From Rikenellaceae bacterium (GTDB taxonomy: Bacteria > Bacteroidota > Bacteroidia > Bacteroidales > Rikenellaceae): a stretch of DNA of 8,794 nt. The notes beneath the pieces are model-generated. The model did not search any database and had not been told where the DNA came from. It saw nothing but the letters and a program-made list of their open reading frames with translations. Positions 5,666 to 8,794 of the stretch are shown in pieces; position 1 is the first letter of the stretch, and each line of letters opens with the position of its first letter. Location: positions 1-8,794 of the forward strand of contig JAJBVQ010000208.1 in assembly GCA_020859745.1 (NCBI GenBank). Direction: 5' to 3'. A program made the translations under genes and the position numbers.

Positions 5666-6097
5666 ATGAAAAAACTGTTATTCCTTTTGGCAGGCGCCTG
5701 TATCGCTTTGACGGCTTCGGCGCAAACCCCGGCGACCGCCGGCCCGGCAGCGGACGGCGCTGCGATTTCGAGCGGTACGGTCATCGTCAAAGCCGGTTTC
5801 TGTCCTGAGTATTACGAAGGTTCTCTGTGCGGGATCTTCGTAACCATAGAAAAGAAAGCCACTACCGGAAAGATCCTGCGCCTGGTCGATCCGCAGCCGC
5901 ATGTGTACAAGACGGGGTCTGACTGGGTCGAGATCACCGACAAGGTGCTGATCAGTTATGATGTCCGGTACGAGGCCGAAGAGGATGGGGACTTGGGAAA
6001 AGGCGTGTTGCACTGCTCGTTCACCTACCAGTATCCCGGCGGGCCGGTGCAAAATTTCAGCATCGCCATCGACACCTATCCCGGCGGGGAGATGTAG
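5666..6097 (+). CDS. Small secreted protein, paralogue 3 of 4; unknown family
   Basis: A 143-residue protein. I chose the ATG at 5666 over an in-frame TTG at 5657 because it restores MKKLLFLLAG, as in all its neighbours. The signal peptide MKKLLFLLAGACIALTASA is cleaved before Q20. An Ala/Pro/Gly-rich linker (20-34) leads to the shared domain: SGTVIVKAGFCPEYYEG, SLCGIFVTIE, LRLVDPQPHVYK, DWVEITDKVLISYDVRY and CSFTYQYPGGPVQNFSIAI. It has three mature cysteines (C46, C55, C117). Compared with paralogue 2 it has an acidic insertion around 103-111 (EAEEDGDLG). A near-match to a -7 box (TACTTTG, one base short) lies at 5653-5659, so an own promoter is possible but weak. Function unknown. Confidence 0.83.
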   Translation: MKKLLFLLAGACIALTASAQTPATAGPAADGAAISSGTVIVKAGFCPEYYEGSLCGIFVTIEKKATTGKILRLVDPQPHVYKTGSDWVEITDKVLISYDVRYEAEEDGDLGKGVLHCSFTYQYPGGPVQNFSIAIDTYPGGEM

Positions 6098-6127
6098 CCG
6101 TTTTATTCACCCTGAAAACACAGCTCT

Positions 6128-6535
6128 ATGAAAAAACTGTTATTCTTTCTGGCAAGCGCCTGTATCGCTTTCACAGCCAACGCGCAGGTTCCCGCGAAAG
6201 CCGCCGCCAAGCAGGTTGCGGTGCAGTTGTCATCCGACGTGCGGACGGCGTGGGAAGGCTTGGCGCCTGATTATGCCAATGGCGATTTGTATGCCATCTT
6301 CGTGAAACTGGAGCGGAAAGGCCATTTCGAAATCGTTTCGGTGGACCCGACCCCGATCGCGGCCCGGCAAAGGTCGGGCGGTGAGTGGGAGAAAGTGCCG
6401 GATCAATCCTCCGTGCTGATCGACTATCATGTTTGGCTCGATCCGGCCGACGGCGGCACGGTGCATTGCGAACTTACCTATCAGTATCCGGGATGGCCGG
6501 TGCGGACCGTCAGCCGGACGATCTGTTACCAGTAG
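6128..6535 (+). CDS. Small secreted protein, paralogue 4 of 4; unknown family
   Basis: A 135-residue protein with the signal peptide MKKLLFFLASACIAFTANA, cleaved before Q20. The first 42 nt differ from paralogue 3 at only three bases, and the string GCGCCTGTATCGCTTT is identical, yet the mature sequence is much further away. The family framework is still clear: DYANGDLYAIFVKLE (48-62), IVSVDPTP (69-76), EWEKVPD (86-92), SSVLIDYHVWLDP (94-106) and LTYQYPGWPV (116-125). It starts 30 nt after paralogue 3 ends, so they are probably co-transcribed, and a terminator follows. The mismatch between a conserved leader and a divergent mature domain is the notable trait. Function unknown. Confidence 0.82.
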   Translation: MKKLLFFLASACIAFTANAQVPAKAAAKQVAVQLSSDVRTAWEGLAPDYANGDLYAIFVKLERKGHFEIVSVDPTPIAARQRSGGEWEKVPDQSSVLIDYHVWLDPADGGTVHCELTYQYPGWPVRTVSRTICYQ

Positions 6536-6567
6536 CGGTACAAACCGCTTTACCGTGATGTGACCGC

Positions 6568-6597
6568 AGGGCCGGGGATCGCAAGGTTCCCGGCCCT
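6568..6597 (+). terminator. Terminator after the secreted-paralogue array
   Basis: GGGCCGGG at 6569-6576 pairs with CCCGGCCC at 6589-6596. An outer A-T pair and two inner weak pairs extend it to about 11 bp around an 8-nt loop. The T-run after it is poor (CTCTCCGTGTTT), but its position 33 nt past the last paralogue's stop supports the call. Confidence 0.65.
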
Positions 6598-6694
6598 CTC
6601 CGTGTTTCGGAACTTTTTGGGAGAAAGGGTTGTTGAGGTGTAGGGCGGTTCGGTTTGCCGGGTAAATTATCTATTTTTACAGTCTTATGGAAAA

Positions 6695-7204
6695 ATGTGT
6701 AAAACGATGATTACTATTCGAAAAGCGTCGGTCGAAGAGTGCCGCGCCATACAGGCCGTGGCCGATGCGGCTTTCCCGGCGACCTATGCCGAAATCCTCT
6801 CCCCGGGGCAGCTGGACTACATGATGGAGTGGATGTACTCCGGCGCCGCTTTGCGCCGGCAGATGCTCGAAGAGGGGCACACCTACTATATCGCGTGGGA
6901 CGGCGCCGCGCCGGTGGGGTACGTCTCCGTCCAGCGGCAGGGCGAAGCCCTTTTCCATTTGCAGAAAATTTACGTCCTGCCCGGCAGGCAGGGGCAGCGG
7001 ATTGGGCGGCTGCTGTTCGAGCGGGCGGTGCGGGCCGTCAAAGAGCTGTGCCCGGCACCCTGTCGGCTGGAGCTGAACGTGAACCGCTCGAACCCCGCCC
7101 GGGGATTTTACGAAAAGATGGGGATGCGGATCGTGCGTGAGGGCGATTTTCCGATCGGCGGCGGTTATTATATGAACGACTATATCATGGGGCTCGATAT
7201 TTGA
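6695..7204 (+). CDS. GNAT-family N-acetyltransferase
   Basis: A 169-residue protein (165 if the ATG at 6707 is used, giving MITIRKASVEEC, the more typical GNAT opening). Residues 6-30 form the N-terminal strand and helix (ITIRKASVEECRAIQAVADA). LFHLQKIYVLPGRQGQRIGR (87-105) is motif A, with the acetyl-CoA pyrophosphate loop RQGQRIG; the loop has Arg where the usual pattern has Gly, a known variation. LELNVNRSNPARGFYEKMGM (125-144) is motif B. It transfers an acetyl group from acetyl-CoA to an amine; the substrate (small molecule, peptide or protein N-terminus) cannot be told. The TMEM175-like gene follows after 35 nt without a terminator, so the pair may be one transcript. A 7-codon frame (6687-6710) overlaps the 6707 start. 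Confidence 0.92.
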   Translation: MCKTMITIRKASVEECRAIQAVADAAFPATYAEILSPGQLDYMMEWMYSGAALRRQMLEEGHTYYIAWDGAAPVGYVSVQRQGEALFHLQKIYVLPGRQGQRIGRLLFERAVRAVKELCPAPCRLELNVNRSNPARGFYEKMGMRIVREGDFPIGGGYYMNDYIMGLDI

Positions 7205-7239
7205 TCCGGTATCTATTCGGATAACTTAAGTACGACGGT

Positions 7240-7815
7240 ATGAAAAAGGGAAGGCTGGAGGCATTCAGCGACGGAGTGCTGGCCATTATCATCACGATCA
7301 TGGTGCTGGATATGAAAGCGCCGGAAGAGACCACGGTCGGGGCGTTGGCGCCCGTCCTGCCGGTCTTCCTGAGCTATGTCCTGAGCTTTATCTACGTGGC
7401 GATCTACTGGATCAACCACCACCACCTGTTTCAGGCCACGAGCCGCATCAGCACGGGGGTGTTGTGGGCCAACATGCACCTGCTGTTCTGGCTGTCGCTG
7501 ATCCCTTTCGTGACCAGCTGGCTGGGCGAGAACCATTTGGAGCCGGTTCCGGTCGCCTTTTACGGAGGAGTGCTGTTTATGAGTGCCGTGGCTTTCCGCC
7601 TGCTGGAACGCACCCTGATGCGGTCGCACGACAAGAGGGCGCCGATCACGCGGACGCTGAATGCGGGCCGGAAGGAAAACGCGTCGATCGTCCTTTACCT
7701 GGCCGGTATTCCGCTGGCTTTCGTCCATATAGCCATCCCGATCACCATTTACGTGGTGACGGCCCTGATTTGGTTTATCCCGGCCAAAGAGTTGGAAACG
7801 GCCGGCGAAGAGTAG
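7240..7815 (+). CDS. TMEM175-like (DUF1211) integral membrane protein, putative potassium channel
   Basis: A 191-residue protein with about six hydrophobic segments, the size of prokaryotic TMEM175 proteins. The family hallmark R-x3-FSDGV-x-AI is intact at residues 5-16 (RLEAFSDGVLAI). Other recognisable parts are the second-helix YWINHHHLF (56-64), WANMHLLFWLSLIPFVTSWL (76-95) and the basic loop RSHDKRAPITRTLNAGRKEN (128-147). Bacterial TMEM175 proteins assemble as tetramers that conduct K+ with weak selectivity in the cytoplasmic membrane; whether this one conducts is inferred from family. No separate promoter is evident in the 35 nt after the acetyltransferase. It ends near the two-way terminator at 7873-7908. 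Confidence 0.9.
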   Translation: MKKGRLEAFSDGVLAIIITIMVLDMKAPEETTVGALAPVLPVFLSYVLSFIYVAIYWINHHHLFQATSRISTGVLWANMHLLFWLSLIPFVTSWLGENHLEPVPVAFYGGVLFMSAVAFRLLERTLMRSHDKRAPITRTLNAGRKENASIVLYLAGIPLAFVHIAIPITIYVVTALIWFIPAKELETAGEE

Positions 7816-7872
7816 CGAAGCCTGCGGAACGCATAGCGGCGGCGGTGCCCGGGCACTCGAAGCCGGAAAATA

Positions 7873-7908
7873 GAAAAGGCTGTCAATCAAACGATTGACA
7901 GCCTTTTC
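7873..7908. terminator. Perfect 16-bp two-way terminator between the TMEM175-like gene and tRNA-Leu
   Basis: GAAAAGGCTGTCAATC (7873-7888) is the exact complement of 7893-7908 around an AAAC loop. The stem ends in A4/T4 on either side, so it can serve both convergent units. It lies 2 nt beyond the tRNA 3' end at 7911. Confidence 0.88.
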
Positions 7909-7910
7909 AG

Positions 7911-7992
7911 TGCCCAGGACAGGAATCGAACCTGCACGCCTTGCGGCACACGCACCTGAAACGTGCGCGTCTACCTATTCCGCCACCTGGGC
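7911..7992 (-). tRNA. trnL: tRNA-Leu, anticodon CAG
   Basis: On the minus strand, 82 nt folds as a class II tRNA. The 7-bp acceptor stem is GCCCAGG/CCTGGGC with discriminator A. The D arm contains GGTAGACGC. The anticodon stem CACGT/GCGTG encloses the loop TTCAGGT, giving anticodon CAG (plus-strand 7956-7958), which reads the Leu codon CUG. A long variable arm (TGCCGCAAGGCGT) is typical of tRNA-Leu. The T arm is GCAGG-TTCGATT-CCTGT. The 3' CCA is not encoded. The CUG codon is heavily used in the neighbouring genes, in keeping with a dedicated CAG tRNA. Confidence 0.97.
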
Positions 7993-8036
7993 AAATATAT
8001 CGAGGTTATGAACGGTGCACCCTTTCGAATGCGGAG

Positions 8037-8068
8037 CAAAAGTAGGGTATTTCACCTAATCCTGCAAA
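8037..8068 (-). promoter_or_regulatory. Bacteroidetes-type promoter of tRNA-Leu
   Basis: On the minus strand TTTG (8065-8068) is followed by a 20-nt spacer and TACTTTTG (8037-8044). This is an exact match to the -33 TTTG / -7 TAnnTTTG promoter of the Bacteroidetes primary sigma factor. Transcription would begin near 8030, about 38 nt before the mature tRNA 5' end at 7992. It is the clearest promoter in the window and the best single sign of the phylum. Confidence 0.8.
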
Positions 8069-8094
8069 TTTTTCGGTGAAAATTATCCGAAAAA
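8069..8094 (-). terminator. Possible weak terminator after the HAD nucleotidase
   Basis: TTTTTCGG (8069-8076) and CCGAAAAA (8087-8094) can pair around a 10-nt loop 38 nt past the stop of the nucleotidase gene. The stem has only three GC pairs and no clean T-run after it, and it abuts the tRNA promoter, so the call is tentative. Confidence 0.3.
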
Positions 8095-8131
8095 ATCCCG
8101 CCGCCGCGCACAATTCCCTGATGCCCAATCC

Positions 8132-8794
8132 CTAAAAAATCTCCGTCAGCTCCCGCAGGCTCCGCACCTCGTGCAGCGGATGCTGGTCGTGCTCCGCCCC
8201 CGACGGGTTCACGAACACCGACGGCATCCCCACCGTCGAAGAGCCGTAAATATCCGTATAGACATCGTCCCCCACCATGATGCACTCCGAGGGCGTCACC
8301 TCAGCCTTGCGCATCGCGTACTCGAAAATTCCCGGGTTCGGTTTGCCGATCCCCGCGAACTCCGACGTGGTGATCCGCTGGAAAAACTTCTTCAGCCCGC
8401 TGTACTCCACCTTGTGGAATTGCACCTCGTTGAACCCGTTGGTGATCAGCGACATCGGATAGCCCTTGCCGTGCAGGTACTCCAGCACCTCCAGCGAGTG
8501 CGGCATTAGGGCGTTGAACGTCGGCGAGATACGCAGGTACTCGTTGCTCATATCCATCGCCAGCCGTTCGTCCCGGATCCCCGCCGACTCCAGCAGCCGC
8601 ACGAAACGCTGGTTGCGCAGCGTCTCCCGCGTCACGATCCCGTCCCGGTACTCCGTCCACAGCTTCTGGTTGATCTCGCGGAACGTATTATAATAGGTGT
8701 GGAAATCCGGATAGCGGTCCTCCATGCCGAACGTCGCGAACCGCTCGCGCTGCGCCGCCTCCTGGGTGCTGCGGACATCCCACACCGTATCGTC
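8132..8794 (-). CDS. yjjG: YjjG-type HAD-superfamily pyrimidine nucleotidase, N-terminus missing at right edge
   Basis: The frame is open to the right edge; 220 residues are visible and only about 10 are probably missing. The visible part opens DDTVWDVRS, the tail of HAD motif I (DxDxT) with the Trp-Asp that follows it in YjjG proteins. A GTG further in would remove the catalytic motif, so the true start lies outside. The helical cap contains YYNTFREINQKLWTEYRDG and LRNQRF, typical of the YjjG branch. Motif II is SLITNGF (Thr118), motif III Lys is K151 in GIGKPNPGIFEYA, and motif IV is MVGDDVYTDIYG (D176, D177, D181). The family dephosphorylates nucleoside 5'-monophosphates, including noncanonical pyrimidines, in the cytoplasm (house-cleaning). 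The symbol is by family resemblance; other YjjG-like phosphatases remain possible. Confidence 0.88.
   Translation of the reverse strand, partial: DDTVWDVRSTQEAAQRERFATFGMEDRYPDFHTYYNTFREINQKLWTEYRDGIVTRETLRNQRFVRLLESAGIRDERLAMDMSNEYLRISPTFNALMPHSLEVLEYLHGKGYPMSLITNGFNEVQFHKVEYSGLKKFFQRITTSEFAGIGKPNPGIFEYAMRKAEVTPSECIMVGDDVYTDIYGSSTVGMPSVFVNPSGAEHDQHPLHEVRSLRELTEIF

Noticed and set aside
5666..5701. Possible lipobox in paralogue 3 (LAGAC)
   Set aside because: The residue at -3 is Ala rather than Leu/Val/Ile, the hydrophobic stretch continues past the Cys, and a standard TASA|Q cleavage site follows. Paralogues 1 and 2 have no Cys there.
6654..6679. TTTG and TATTTTTA as promoter for the acetyltransferase gene
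   Set aside because: The spacer is only 14 nt and the -7 box lacks its G.
6687..6710. Seven-codon frame (MEKCVKR) whose stop overlaps an ATG of the acetyltransferase
   Set aside because: A possible leader peptide, but so short a frame is easily due to chance and no attenuator structure is visible.

Overview
The window looks like chromosomal DNA from a GC-rich member of Bacteroidales, most plausibly Alistipes or another Rikenellaceae. The reasons are the high GC content, a tRNA promoter matching the Bacteroidetes -33/-7 pattern (TTTG-N20-TAnnTTTG), few clear Shine-Dalgarno sites, an AraC-type regulator beside an outer-membrane barrel protein, and an unsplit TMEM175/DUF1211 protein. The genus is an inference; no rRNA or marker gene is present.

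Layout. Positions 1-553 (minus) hold the N-terminal part of a leucine-rich-repeat protein that runs off the left edge. An AraC-family regulator (704-1570, minus) is transcribed away from a small outer-membrane beta-barrel protein (1728-2288, plus). Positions 2289-2768 carry no credible gene. They hold a compact element of about 430 bp with imperfect terminal inverted repeats and several perfect internal hairpins, followed by a strong two-way terminator. Next comes a umuDC operon on the minus strand: a LexA/UmuD-type self-cleaving protein (4035-4481) and a Y-family translesion DNA polymerase (2769-4028).

Pointing away from umuDC is an array of four small secreted paralogues (4728-6535, plus). 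Their signal peptides are almost identical, even at DNA level, while the mature domains have diverged to different degrees. I do not recognise the family. With the hairpin-rich element it is the most interesting content here. A GNAT acetyltransferase (6695-7204) and a TMEM175-like six-helix membrane protein (7240-7815) follow as a likely two-gene unit.

The right end carries a two-way terminator, tRNA-Leu(CAG) on the minus strand with a near-ideal Bacteroidetes promoter, and a YjjG-type HAD nucleotidase whose N-terminus lies just beyond the right edge.

Functional links that can be supported: UmuD and UmuC form a mutagenic translesion polymerase system; the AraC/barrel pair may be a regulator and its target; the four secreted paralogues probably share a cell-envelope or extracellular role. 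The rest is ordinary housekeeping or accessory content.
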